Assembly (NCBI RefSeq): GCF_017355935.1 | Contig: NZ_JAFIQT010000006.1 | Location: 124,001 to 188,000 of the forward strand | Direction: 5' to 3' | DNA: 64,000 bases | Source: Telluribacter humicola | GTDB lineage: Bacteria; Bacteroidota; Bacteroidia; Cytophagales; Spirosomataceae | Part shown: positions 8,721 to 17,041 of the stretch, piece by piece | Layout: every line of letters begins with the position of its first letter | Position numbering within the stretch: the first letter of the stretch is position 1 | The notes under the pieces: model-generated | Told to the model about the DNA's origin: nothing | The model's input: only the letters and a program-made list of their open reading frames with translations | Database searches by the model: none | Translations under genes and position numbers: made by a program

Positions 8721-9773
8721 ATGACAAAATTTCATCGTAGAGGTGCCAGATGGAACAACAACACACTACTACTTCTGCTCGTTTTTTTTATTGTTGGGCT
8801 ATTTCTTCACTATGGAGGCAAGCCACAGCCGGTATTACGATTTTGGGAAGATGTAAAATCTATATTTACTACTTCCTCCTCCGGCAACAGAGATAATCCT
8901 TACAGAACCCCTGAGCCGGGTCAATCGGGTACAGCTACTGATAGTCCTGCCCGGGATGAGGATAACGTAGCCACTGATACCCGAAAATCACAAAAGCCAC
9001 TACCTGACTTCAATGAATCGTCGGAGGAGGAAAGTACATCCGGTACGGCTCCATCGGGAGAGTTGGCCCGTATCATTCGTCAGCGGGATTTTGTACTACC
9101 CACCGTGGAGGGAAATGATCAGGTCGTTCGTCATACGGGTTATTCGCTTAAGTACGTGGAGCGGTACGAACAGGCTGCCTGGGTGGCGTATGAGTTGCCG
9201 GGGAGTCAGGTCAAAGGGGATCAGGAGCGGGAAAGTTCTTTCTATGACGATCCATCCGTAAAGAGCGGATCGGCCGTACATGCTGATTATACCCGGAGTG
9301 GATACGATCGCGGACACCTGGCACCGGCGGCAGATTTTAAGAACAACCGGGTGATGATGAAAGAGTCGTTTTATATGAGTAACATCAGCCCTCAGGCACC
9401 GGACTTCAACCGGGGTATATGGAGTGACCTGGAGCAACTCGTGCGGGTGTGGGCTATAAGGTACCGTAAAGTATTTGTAGTGACTGGCCCTGTACTTAAG
9501 CCCGGACTTCCTACTATCGGGCGTTTGAATAAGGTGGCGGTGCCGGATCAGTACTACAAAGTTATACTTACGGCTACACCTCAGGGCGAGGTCAAAGGAA
9601 TCGCCTTCCTGATGCGGAACGAAGGCTCACAGCAGCCTCTGTCCAGCTTTGTGGTACCTATAGATAAAGTGGAGCAGGTGACAGGAATTGACTTCTTCCC
9701 CCGTTTACCCGATCCTATTGAAGATCAGGTTGAAGCGCAAAGTAATCCGTCAGATTGGTACCGTCTCAAATAA
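8721..9773 (+). CDS. Membrane-anchored DNA/RNA non-specific endonuclease (His-Me type)
   Basis: A 350-residue nuclease of the NUC1/endonuclease G family. It has a short basic N-terminus, one membrane segment (LLLLLVFFIVGLFLHYGG), a low-complexity Ser/Thr/Glu-rich linker over roughly residues 55-115, then the catalytic domain. The active-site motif DRGHLAPAADF contains the general-base histidine, and the downstream MSNISPQ supplies the metal-binding asparagine. It should cut DNA and RNA with Mg2+ outside the cytoplasm, anchored to the inner or outer membrane, serving nutrient scavenging or defence. The TTG at 8697 would add eight residues but overlaps the -7 element, so the ATG at 8721 is preferred. 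Confidence 0.88.
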   Translation: MTKFHRRGARWNNNTLLLLLVFFIVGLFLHYGGKPQPVLRFWEDVKSIFTTSSSGNRDNPYRTPEPGQSGTATDSPARDEDNVATDTRKSQKPLPDFNESSEEESTSGTAPSGELARIIRQRDFVLPTVEGNDQVVRHTGYSLKYVERYEQAAWVAYELPGSQVKGDQERESSFYDDPSVKSGSAVHADYTRSGYDRGHLAPAADFKNNRVMMKESFYMSNISPQAPDFNRGIWSDLEQLVRVWAIRYRKVFVVTGPVLKPGLPTIGRLNKVAVPDQYYKVILTATPQGEVKGIAFLMRNEGSQQPLSSFVVPIDKVEQVTGIDFFPRLPDPIEDQVEAQSNPSDWYRLK

Positions 9774-9785
9774 CAGACTTATAAC

Positions 9786-9844
9786 AGACATATACAAAAA
9801 GAAAGAGGCAGGTCAGACCTGCCTCTTTCTTTTTGTATATGTCT
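9786..9844. terminator. Very long bidirectional terminator hairpin
   Basis: A perfect inverted repeat of 29 bp per arm (9786-9814 and 9816-9844), with A-rich and T-rich segments symmetric about a GC core. It separates convergent genes ending at 9773 (plus) and 9853 (minus). Confidence 0.9.
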
Positions 9845-9852
9845 ACCACCTA

Positions 9853-11136
9853 TTAGGTCTTTAATTTTTTCTTCTTAGCCGCCGGGAACAGGATATTGTT
9901 CAGGATCAATCTATAACCGGCTGAGTTGGGGTGCAGATTCAGGTCAGTCGGTTCTTCACCGATGCGGTGCTGATAATCCTCCGGGTCATGACCACCATAA
10001 AAGGTGAAGAAACCTTTGCCGTAGGTACTATGCAGGTATCGTGCTTCTCCGGCTGACTTAGTTTCGGCCAATACCACTACTTCAGGCTTGATATACTGCT
10101 TCTTATAGGCAGTAGTCTGTCCAAGAAACCCTTTGATCAGGGTCATGTGGTTTTGAGTGAGCATGGTAGGTATTGGGTCCCACTTGGCCGAAAACTGGAA
10201 TAGAGTAAAGAAATCATTGGACTCATTTAGTCCCCGCTGCTCGGGTTGGTTGTCTATGTCCGAAAACTCTATTTCGTACGGATTGGTAATAGTTTTGAAA
10301 TTCTGGAAGGCCATGGTTTTGCTGTAATCCAGCTTTTTATTGGCATTGGGGTCAGCCGGATCACCGTCGTACATGGATTCTACTATATCGGTACCATTGG
10401 CAGCCATTGCTATATCAAAGGTATCAGTAGCGTTACACATCGCGAACATATAGCCACCTCCTGAAACAAACTCAGCCACTTTTCTGACAACGGCCAGCTT
10501 CATCTGTGATACCTTACTGAATCCAAACTTTTCGCTGATACTTTCGGCCTCACGTTTCTGGTCGCGGTACCAGGGATAATCTTTGAACTGATAGAACTTA
10601 CCGTACTGGCCTGTGAAGTCTTCGTGGTGAAGGTGAAGCCAGTCATACTCAGGAAGTTTGCCTTTTAGTACATCTTCATCAAAGATTACATCATAGGGAA
10701 TCTCTGCATAGGTCATTACCAGGGTTACAGCATCATCCCAGGGTTGCTTGGACTTGGGTGAATACACGGCTACCTTGGGTGCTTTCTGTAGCTTTACGGC
10801 ATCCATGTTAGCATCAGGCGCCGCTACCTCTGATAATATCTGGCTGGCCTGTGCTTCGGAGATGACCTCATAGCTAACCCCCCGGACGGTCATTTCTGTG
10901 GCGAACTTCTGATTAAAAGGTACCATAAAACTACCACCCCGGTAGTTGAGGAGCCAGTCCATTTCAGTCTCATATACTTTGAGTATCCAGTAGGCAATGC
11001 CATAGGCTTTCAGGTGGTTTTTCTGAGACTCGTCCATCGGTATGAAGAGTCGGTTGGCCCAGGTTTGCCCTGAAAGTGCTATAAATATGATAAACGGAAC
11101 AAAGAACCGTATCACTGGTTTGAATCTTTCACCCAT
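9853..11136 (-). CDS. Secreted Bacteroidota protein commonly labelled asparagine synthetase B
   Basis: A 427-residue protein with an N-terminal hydrophobic signal (FFVPFIIFIALSGQTWA). Homologues in Cytophagales are often named asparagine synthetase B in databases, as far as I recall, yet nothing here resembles it: there is no N-terminal Cys2 amidotransferase domain and no SGGxDS pyrophosphate loop. What can be seen is a signal-bearing N-terminal helical part (residues 30-110), a flavodoxin/amidotransferase-like alpha/beta middle with KVAVYSPKSK, the His-rich WLHLHHEDFTGQYGKFY and the GGGYMFAMCNATDT segment, and a C-terminal part with FYGGHDPEDYQH. This order recalls glutamine-amidotransferase-like (GATase1-like) proteins, with C in MCNATD at the expected nucleophile position, but that is inference. 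Function unknown. Confidence 0.75.
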   Translation of the reverse strand: MGERFKPVIRFFVPFIIFIALSGQTWANRLFIPMDESQKNHLKAYGIAYWILKVYETEMDWLLNYRGGSFMVPFNQKFATEMTVRGVSYEVISEAQASQILSEVAAPDANMDAVKLQKAPKVAVYSPKSKQPWDDAVTLVMTYAEIPYDVIFDEDVLKGKLPEYDWLHLHHEDFTGQYGKFYQFKDYPWYRDQKREAESISEKFGFSKVSQMKLAVVRKVAEFVSGGGYMFAMCNATDTFDIAMAANGTDIVESMYDGDPADPNANKKLDYSKTMAFQNFKTITNPYEIEFSDIDNQPEQRGLNESNDFFTLFQFSAKWDPIPTMLTQNHMTLIKGFLGQTTAYKKQYIKPEVVVLAETKSAGEARYLHSTYGKGFFTFYGGHDPEDYQHRIGEEPTDLNLHPNSAGYRLILNNILFPAAKKKKLKT

Positions 11137-11211
11137 CGTTTGCAGCTTTACTTTATTGAACTGAAATAACGAAATATATACAAAATTTATGCAAACCGGT
11201 GCCGTAAGCTG

Positions 11212-12456
11212 ATGAATATAAAGGAAAATGTATACGAAGGTCTGCGATCAATTCAGGCTAACGTACTTCGTACTGTGTTGACTGCCTTGATCATAGCTAT
11301 TGGCATTACTTCACTTGTGGGTATACTTACGGCCATCGAAGGGATTCAGAGCTCTGTGAACAGTAGCTTTGCTGATCTGGGAGCCAATACGTTTACGGTA
11401 CGTAACCACGAAGATAGGGGCCGTAGGACGGGCGGACGGGCCCGTAAGCGCTATCCTGATGTTTCGTACCGCCAGGCAGTCTCCTTTGCCAACGAGTTTA
11501 GACAGGGGTTTGATGCGACGGTGTCGCTATCGGCACCGGTAGGTGGAGCCATCCAGGTCAAATACCTTTCCAAGAAGACAAATCCCAATGTTTCGGTGGT
11601 TGCGGCCGATGAAGCTTACTTGGGAATCAACGGCTACAAGATCGATTTGGGGAGGAATTTTAGCAGAACGGACCAGGAAAAGTCGCTAAATGTGGCAATA
11701 ATGGGGCAGGAGGTAGCCCGAAATCTATTTGAGGGGCGTGATCCTATTAATAAGCAGATTACCCTGATGGGTGCCCGCTTTACGGTTATAGGTGTACTGG
11801 AAAAAAAGGGATCACTGGGAGGAGGTACCGGTTCTGACCGGATCATACTTGTACCCCTGGAGACAGGACGTGGACTCGCCGCAAACCGTTCGCTAACTTT
11901 TAATATTACGGCCTCGGCTCCTGACATTCAGGATGGTGAGTATGTTATTGAAGAAGCCAGAGGACTGATGCGCCGGGTTCGGAACGATGCATTGGGTACG
12001 CCTGATTCTTTTGAGATTCAGCGGGCCGATGCTCTGGCCAAAGACTTCGAGAACATTACCGGCTACTTGCGGCTCGGAGGCTTTGGGATTGGGATCATCA
12101 CGTTGCTGGGAGCTTCCATTGCCCTCATGAACATCATGCTGGTATCGGTCACGGAACGTACTCGCGAAATAGGTATACGCAAGTCATTGGGTGCTACGCC
12201 TAAGGTGATCCGGTTACAGTTCCTGATTGAGGCCATTGTTATCTGTATCATTGGTGGCCTGGGCGGCTTGCTGTTTGGGATACTAATCGGTAATCTGATA
12301 TCCAATACGGTCAGTCAGAGTGGTAGTTTTGTGGTTCCCTGGCTCTGGATGCTGGTGGGGATAATGATTTGTGTACTTGTAGGGGTTATTTCAGGAATTT
12401 ATCCGGCCATAAAAGCCTCACGCTTAGATCCCATCGAAGCGCTCCGTTACGAATAG
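11212..12456 (+). CDS. MacB/FtsX-type ABC transporter permease
   Basis: A 414-residue inner-membrane permease with the MacB arrangement: one N-terminal membrane helix (residues about 20-45), a large periplasmic domain (to about residue 280), then three C-terminal helices of the FtsX domain. The segment [22 protein letters not shown] is the family signature that couples to the ATPase. The end [18 protein letters not shown] is also characteristic. Such permeases act by mechanotransmission to export lipoproteins, peptides or drugs, together with an ATPase and usually a periplasmic adaptor. Neither is next to it here, so the partner must be encoded elsewhere. It is divergent to the gene at 9853-11136. 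Confidence 0.9.
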   Translation: MNIKENVYEGLRSIQANVLRTVLTALIIAIGITSLVGILTAIEGIQSSVNSSFADLGANTFTVRNHEDRGRRTGGRARKRYPDVSYRQAVSFANEFRQGFDATVSLSAPVGGAIQVKYLSKKTNPNVSVVAADEAYLGINGYKIDLGRNFSRTDQEKSLNVAIMGQEVARNLFEGRDPINKQITLMGARFTVIGVLEKKGSLGGGTGSDRIILVPLETGRGLAANRSLTFNITASAPDIQDGEYVIEEARGLMRRVRNDALGTPDSFEIQRADALAKDFENITGYLRLGGFGIGIITLLGASIALMNIMLVSVTERTREIGIRKSLGATPKVIRLQFLIEAIVICIIGGLGGLLFGILIGNLISNTVSQSGSFVVPWLWMLVGIMICVLVGVISGIYPAIKASRLDPIEALRYE

Positions 12457-12479
12457 GCTAAATATTTTGCATGTATGGC

Positions 12480-12509
12480 TTGACAAATCTGCTTTTCTAC
12501 CTATTTTTG
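12480..12509 (+). promoter_or_regulatory. Promoter of tRNA-Leu
   Basis: TTG at 12480-12482, 19 bases, TATTTTTG at 12502-12509. Both the sequence and the spacing agree with the Bacteroidota sigma-ABfr type consensus, and the tRNA begins 24 bases downstream. Confidence 0.75.
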
Positions 12510-12532
12510 CCATCCCAACACCCAGTTAACAG

Positions 12533-12616
12533 GCCCAGATGGCGGAATTGGTAGACGCGTTGGTCTCAAACACCAATGGGGTCACACCCGTGCCGGTTCG
12601 ACTCCGGCTCTGGGTA
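12533..12616 (+). tRNA. tRNA-Leu (CAA)
   Basis: An 84-base class II tRNA. The acceptor arms GCCCAGA and TCTGGGT pair (first pair G-T), the anticodon stem TTGGT/ACCAA encloses the loop CTCAAAC with anticodon CAA, and there is a long variable arm and a GGTTCGACTCC T-arm. It reads UUG leucine codons. CCA is not encoded. It has its own promoter and terminator. Confidence 0.95.
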
Positions 12617-12622
12617 CTTGGG

Positions 12623-12654
12623 AAGCGTAAGCAGTTATCTGCTTACGCTTTTTT
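12623..12654 (+). terminator. Terminator of tRNA-Leu
   Basis: A 12-bp perfect stem (12623-12634 with 12639-12650), TTAT loop, followed by four more T residues, seven bases after the end of the tRNA. Confidence 0.88.
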
Positions 12655-12795
12655 AATTTCTGATGCTTCTGCATAAGCTACTATCCGTTCTTCAGCCTCA
12701 CTCATCTACACAATTTACCTCTTTACCGACACACTGTTGTTAAAACAAGTAAGTAGGGGCAATTTCGTTATCATTATTATACGAAGAACAACCCA

Positions 12796-13401
12796 ATGGA
12801 AAGAAAAGGATTTCTTAAGAGCTTACTATTTGGAGCGGTAACTGCTCCCACTGTGCTTACTGCCTGCGACAAAAGCAGTACAGATATTACTCCCACCGAA
12901 GGTACCACCGGTTCTGTCACTAACCCCGGTACCAGTTCCACTGCCTGTGCCGTAGCGCCTACCGAAACGGAGGGGCCATTCCCCACCAAAAGCCCTACTT
13001 CTTACGTCAGAAGCGACATCACTGATGGACGTACCGGTTATAAATTAACGGCTAAAATCACCATTGGCAATAGTAACAATGGATGTGCGGCACTGGCCGG
13101 AGCCATCGTTGATATTTGGCATTGCGATGCCACCGGTAACTACTCTGAGTACGGAGGAAGCGGTATGCAATCCACCAACTTCCAGTCGGTGCACTTCCTG
13201 CGCGGGCGGCAAGTGACAGATGCTAACGGATTGGTAACTTTCACAGCCATATTTCCGGGTTGGTATTCAGGTAGGTCTACCCACATTCATGTTCACATCT
13301 ATAATGCCAATGGTACTTCGTTGAAAGTAACCCAGATAGCTTTTCCGGAAGGGGCTGGCTCAGCCGTAGCTCTGATGAATGGCTACACAAAAGGAATGTA
13401 G
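12796..13401 (+). CDS. Intradiol ring-cleavage dioxygenase-like lipoprotein, cut by an in-frame stop
   Basis: A 201-residue product starting MERKGFLKSLLFGA with a lipobox (LTAC, cysteine near residue 25), so a lipoprotein. The domain matches intradiol dioxygenases related to the protocatechuate 3,4-dioxygenase beta subunit: TEGPFPTKSP, the DIWHCDATGNYSEYGG segment with a ligand tyrosine, RGRQVTDANG, and FPGWYSGRSTHIHVHIY with the Tyr-His-His iron ligands. Families of this kind open catechol-type rings using Fe(III); the extracellular lipoprotein forms have unclear substrates. Translation stops at TAG 13399-13401, but the same frame continues with family-like sequence for another 41 codons, so this is either a recent pseudogene, a sequencing error or a readthrough case. 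The catalytic ligands all precede the stop. Confidence 0.8.
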   Translation: MERKGFLKSLLFGAVTAPTVLTACDKSSTDITPTEGTTGSVTNPGTSSTACAVAPTETEGPFPTKSPTSYVRSDITDGRTGYKLTAKITIGNSNNGCAALAGAIVDIWHCDATGNYSEYGGSGMQSTNFQSVHFLRGRQVTDANGLVTFTAIFPGWYSGRSTHIHVHIYNANGTSLKVTQIAFPEGAGSAVALMNGYTKGM

Positions 13402-13527
13402 GGCTATACTACGAATGCTAAGGATAATGTATTTGGTAATGATGGCGGAGTAAATCAAATAGCTACCGTAACCGGCAACACCATAGACGGCTTCGAGCTA
13501 ACTATCAAGATGAACGTAGCTGCCTAG
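13402..13527 (+). pseudogene. C-terminal remainder of the dioxygenase-like gene after the in-frame TAG
   Basis: In the same reading frame as the preceding gene, 41 codons follow the TAG without interruption: GYTTNAKDNVFGNDGG, then VNQIATVTGNTIDGF, ending in MNVAA and a TAG at 13525-13527. The NAKDNVF and TGN-DGF segments are typical C-terminal elements of lipoprotein intradiol dioxygenases, so this belongs to the same ancestral gene. No frameshift is needed, only one changed codon (for example CAG to TAG). Confidence 0.75.
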
Positions 13528-13597
13528 TTTTTTTCTGTACACCATACCAATCAATCCGGGCGTTGGGGCTTTTCTCTGACGCCTTACCCTTTACCTT

Positions 13598-14101
13598 ATG
13601 CAGGCACGTACCATCACCTTATGTTACCGGAAAATAGTAGATGCAGCTTCTACGAAGCTATGGGACCGTCTGGTTTTTGAAGATAGTTATAGGGAGTTCA
13701 GGATGCAGGCCCAACTTTACAATCCGGATAAAAAGTACCGGACCTTTGGCGAGCTAATCCAGCATTCGGCCGGGGCAGAGCAACTGCATTTTCTGGTAAG
13801 TGCAGCCGCGATCGGGTACCTGCAGCAACTCAATGAGACCATGCCGGATGTAGTAAATAATCTTGGGAAACACTTTCTGAAGTTTAACCAATTTCAGTTT
13901 GAGATTATCAATTCAGATGTACACGATAAAACGAAGCATGCGGTAGCTATTAATTTCTTCTCAGTGCCGATGGTATGGCACGATTCTATAGGCAATTACC
14001 TCTTGATTTCAGATACGACAGGGACGGAGAGGCAAGTACTGACGCATATGCTGCAAGTACAGCCATTCCTGAGCATTCACTCATTGACAAACAGCGTTTA
14101 A
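13598..14101 (+). CDS. Hypothetical protein upstream of a pirin-like gene
   Basis: A 167-residue soluble protein that I do not recognise. It begins MQARTITLCYRKIVDA and is rich in alternating strands and helices, including FGELIQHSAGAEQLHFLVSA and HAVAINFFSVPMVWHD. No signal peptide or membrane segment is visible. Only three bases separate its stop from the ATG of the following pirin-like gene, so the two are almost certainly cotranslated and may act together. It lies in the damaged region between the interrupted dioxygenase and the two-component scar, but its own frame is intact. Confidence 0.6.
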   Translation: MQARTITLCYRKIVDAASTKLWDRLVFEDSYREFRMQAQLYNPDKKYRTFGELIQHSAGAEQLHFLVSAAAIGYLQQLNETMPDVVNNLGKHFLKFNQFQFEIINSDVHDKTKHAVAINFFSVPMVWHDSIGNYLLISDTTGTERQVLTHMLQVQPFLSIHSLTNSV

Positions 14102-14104
14102 AAA

Positions 14105-14827
14105 ATGATTAAGCAAACACCCGGCAAGATTTTTCTTTCCTATCAGCGCGGTCAGATTCAGACACCTCAATTAAACAGATACAGTACCCTTAATTTTGAA
14201 CAGAACTTCGATGAGCATAAGACTCAGGTCGGTAACCTTTATGCCGTTAACGAAGAAACTGTTGGTGGCTTTCAAACGGTGGAATACCGGGCACCCAGGG
14301 CTTCGCATGTAATACTCATACCGGTCACCGGTGCCCTTGACTTCATCTTTCATAACGGCTCCCTCGCTACCGTGGATGTAGAAGAGCTATTTGTCTATAC
14401 TATCCCGGCAAACTGTACCTTTGAGATCCGAAATCCGTATCCCGTACAAAGCATCAGCTATCTGCAGCTATGGGTGAGCGCGGAGGAGCCGGAAGTAAAG
14501 CCCCGAGCCCGTGTGTTTGGATTTGAATTCACTGCTCTGGAAAATATACTCCTTGAGTTGGTACCGGGTACCAGCCAGGCGACTAACCTGCCATTTTCCC
14601 TGCACCTGGGCCGGTTTAACGGGCGGAAGGAAGCTACCTATCGATTGAAGAATAAAAGTTCTCAATTCTTCGCTTTCGTACTTTCGGGAGCTTTTGAAGT
14701 AGAGGGTCGGCTACTTCACGAAAAGGACAGCCTTGCGCTGTGGGATCTGGAGGAAGTAGAGATCGAAGCCCTGAGTTATAACGCGCTGATGCTGGTACTT
14801 GAAGTAGCTAACTCAGCTCTTCTTTAG
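14105..14827 (+). CDS. Pirin-related bicupin protein
   Basis: A 240-residue soluble protein resembling the pirin/YhaK family of bicupins. The start FLSYQRGQIQTPQLNRYSTL and EHKTQVGNLYAVNEETV, followed by VILIPVTGALDF, match the Bacteroidota pirin-like group in which the first cupin has lost part of the metal-binding histidines. A second beta-barrel (residues about 130-235) carries FSLHLGRFNGRKEATYRL and FAFVLSGAFEVEGRLLHEKD, the usual oligomerising cupin half. Pirins bind iron and act as redox sensors or quercetinases, but the poor metal-site conservation here makes a catalytic role uncertain. It forms a two-gene unit with the upstream gene and its end overlaps the convergent LytTR remnant by 15 bases. 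Confidence 0.72.
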   Translation: MIKQTPGKIFLSYQRGQIQTPQLNRYSTLNFEQNFDEHKTQVGNLYAVNEETVGGFQTVEYRAPRASHVILIPVTGALDFIFHNGSLATVDVEELFVYTIPANCTFEIRNPYPVQSISYLQLWVSAEEPEVKPRARVFGFEFTALENILLELVPGTSQATNLPFSLHLGRFNGRKEATYRLKNKSSQFFAFVLSGAFEVEGRLLHEKDSLALWDLEEVEIEALSYNALMLVLEVANSALL

Positions 14828-15118
14828 GTCATTGATAAAGCTGCTGTACGTATCGCTGATAGGGAGTTCCCTACCGGACAGCAGCTTCACCTTTCTATTA
14901 GCAATAGCCTGTATCTTATTTACGGGTATGATATAGCTGCGGTGTATTTTCCTGTACCGGTCCTCGGGTAGCTTTTCAAGTACCTTCTTCATTGTCATTA
15001 GCGTCATCACAGGCTTTTCACCCTGTAGATGTATTCGGATATAGTCCTCCAGGCTCTCAATGAATTCTATGTCTTTCAGCGGTATCTTCACCAGCCGGTA
15101 CTCGGAGTTAACATCAAA
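14813..15118 (-). pseudogene. LytTR DNA-binding domain of a truncated response regulator
   Basis: The frame encodes a complete LytTR domain: EYRLVKIPLKDIEFIESLED, YIRIH, then LPEDRYRKIHRSYIIPVNKI and ISDTYSSFINDLKKS. The receiver domain that should precede it (about 130 residues with the phospho-aspartate) is missing. A GTG at 15089-15091 could start a 92-residue product, but family sequence continues upstream of it (DVNSEYRL), so the GTG is internal. Just upstream, in another frame, lies the N-terminus of a LytS-type kinase. A deletion joining the two genes explains this. The domain could still bind DNA if expressed, without signal control. Confidence 0.75.
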
Positions 15119-15254
15119 ACAGAGGTGATCTCAAGATAGAAACCAACTGCCCGGTTCCGTCATTGTGTGAAAGGAATAGCAACGGCAGGCTGATGAAGAG
15201 CAGCCAGCCAATAATGTGTGTGAGAAGTATAAAAGTTCTTGAACGAAATATACC
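15117..15254 (-). pseudogene. N-terminal remnant of a LytS/YehU-type histidine kinase
   Basis: Forty-six open codons on the minus strand read RTFILLTHIIGWLLFISLP, then LLFLSHNDGTGQLVSILRSP and a stop. HIIGW-LF-SLPLLFLS is the typical first membrane segment of Bacteroidota LytS-family kinases, which sit directly upstream of LytTR response regulators. The reading frame breaks at about 15117, where the adjoining LytTR sequence begins in a different frame. The remaining membrane helices, the His_kinase domain and the ATPase domain are absent. No good start codon remains. Identified by pattern; a profile search would be needed for proof. Confidence 0.65.
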
Positions 15255-15535
15255 TCAAATAACGTTTTTTAGAGGAGAACACGTTATAAGTACAGCTGAA
15301 TAACCAGTTTGTGTGGATGAATAAGTGCAGTTAGGTCTGGTTGCTACATTTAAGGAGCCTGACTAATCTACCCGGCTTATCTTTATTTTCTGCCATTTTA
15401 TCCTGACCTGATTTAACAGGTGCAACACAATATCTGACTTCTGCGTACGTATGAATTATCCATTTGTGTGAGTGTGAAAAGGCTGGTGGCCATCCACCAG
15501 AGCAGACCAATTACTTAACCCTATATATACCTTAT

Positions 15536-16981
15536 ATGAATTTATCGAAATCTGTGTTCCGGTCAGGCTGGGCGGTGTTGTTACTGCTGGGATTCTGGTC
15601 TTGTAAAGATGATCTGGACGTCATTACACCGGTAGAAACAGAACCTACCCCTACTACCACGACTGCCGATGACCAGTCAGTCAATGAATGGATCCTTTCC
15701 AATATGAAGGATTACTACTACTGGAGTAGTAAAATACCCGCCAATCCGGATGTGAAGAAAGTACCGGCCGATTTCTTTAAGTCCCTCCTGTATTCGTTTG
15801 ATGCGGCTTCCCGACCCGATGGCGACCGTTTCTCGTGGATTGAGGAGAACGCTGATGAACTGAGTGCAAGTTTGAGCGGACAAACTACTACGACCGGTAT
15901 GGAGTATGCCCTGTACCTGCGCTCAACAGGTTCCAGCGGAGTGATCGCTCAGGTACTGTATGTACTGCCAGGTTCACCGGCCGCTAGGGCAGGTATTAAA
16001 CGGGGCGATATCATCACGAAGGTGAATAGCCAGTCCCTAACTACCAGTAACTACAGTAAATTACTCAACGGTACTACATTTAACTTTGGACTGGGTACAG
16101 TTAATGGTTCTACAATAGTAGATAGTGACCAGAGTCGGTCAGTAACTGCTACCGTATTTCAGGAGAATCCGGTATTTATGGATTCTATCTATACAGTAGG
16201 AGGTAAAACCGTAGGGTACCTGGTGTATAACCAGTTTATACCCGGTGCGAATGGTAGTAATGCCAAGGAATATGATCGGCAAATCGACGCCATTTTTCAG
16301 AACTTTAAAAACAAGGGAGTAAATGAACTGGTACTTGACCTACGCTACAATCCGGGTGGGTATACTTCATCGTCAACCAACCTGGCTAGTCTGATCGGGC
16401 GCGGTGTAGACAACTCCAAGCTATATTTCCGCGAAGAATGGAACGAGGGACTTACTACTTACCTCAAGAAGGAGTACGGCGATAGCTATTTTCAGGAGAA
16501 GTTTGTGAATAAAACGCAGAATATCGGAGGCAATCTGCAGCGGGTGTTCGTACTAACTACCGACTGGACCGCTTCGGCCAGCGAGTTGATCATCAATGGT
16601 CTAAGGCCCTACATGCCTGTTATTACGATTGGTACCACTACGTATGGTAAAAATGTAGGCTCTATCACACTGGATGACGAAACCGGTAAGATCAAATGGG
16701 GAATGCAGCCTATTGTATTCAAGAGCTATAACAGTCTGGGACAGTCTGACTATGCGGCTGGTTTCAAACCAAATATAGAGATCGAGGAGCCCTTGCAGCT
16801 ACTACCTTTAGGTGATACTAGGGAGGCGTTTCTGAGCGAAGCCCTGCATCAAATTACAGGTGGAGCTGTGGCTAGAAGAGGAGCCCCGGAAAGCAATCCG
16901 CTAAACAATGTAGGAGTATCCTTGAGTAGGAAGGCTGGTAACAGCAACATGTTCAAGGCTGATGTGAAACTGAATAAATAG
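15536..16981 (+). CDS. S41-family carboxyl-terminal processing protease, lipoprotein
   Basis: A 481-residue lipoprotein (lipobox GFWSC, cysteine 23). Domains in order: a Thr-rich spacer, an N-terminal S41 helical domain (residues about 45-115), a PDZ domain (about 120-200, with SPAARAGIKRGDIITKVN), and the tail-specific protease domain. The nucleophile serine lies in TDWTASASELIING and the catalytic lysine probably in TTYGKNVGSI. Such Bacteroidota proteins degrade or process envelope or external peptides. The ATG at 15464 would add 24 residues before the signal peptide, so the ATG at 15536 is preferred. It is followed by a strong terminator shared with the convergent glycosidase gene. Confidence 0.9.
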   Translation: MNLSKSVFRSGWAVLLLLGFWSCKDDLDVITPVETEPTPTTTTADDQSVNEWILSNMKDYYYWSSKIPANPDVKKVPADFFKSLLYSFDAASRPDGDRFSWIEENADELSASLSGQTTTTGMEYALYLRSTGSSGVIAQVLYVLPGSPAARAGIKRGDIITKVNSQSLTTSNYSKLLNGTTFNFGLGTVNGSTIVDSDQSRSVTATVFQENPVFMDSIYTVGGKTVGYLVYNQFIPGANGSNAKEYDRQIDAIFQNFKNKGVNELVLDLRYNPGGYTSSSTNLASLIGRGVDNSKLYFREEWNEGLTTYLKKEYGDSYFQEKFVNKTQNIGGNLQRVFVLTTDWTASASELIINGLRPYMPVITIGTTTYGKNVGSITLDDETGKIKWGMQPIVFKSYNSLGQSDYAAGFKPNIEIEEPLQLLPLGDTREAFLSEALHQITGGAVARRGAPESNPLNNVGVSLSRKAGNSNMFKADVKLNK

Positions 16982-16988
16982 ATCACTT

Positions 16989-17041
16989 ATAGACAAAGAG
17001 AAGCCCCACTGCCGACAGCAGTGGGGCTTCTCTTTGTCTAT
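16989..17041. terminator. Long bidirectional terminator hairpin
   Basis: A perfect stem of 24 bp (16989-17012 with 17018-17041) and a CGACA loop, GC-rich in the middle. It begins 8 bases after the S41 protease stop and abuts the stop of the convergent gene at 17042. Confidence 0.9.

Noticed and set aside
9853-11136. Asparagine synthetase B assignment
   Set aside because: The amidotransferase Cys2 and the SGGxDS motif are absent and a signal peptide is present.
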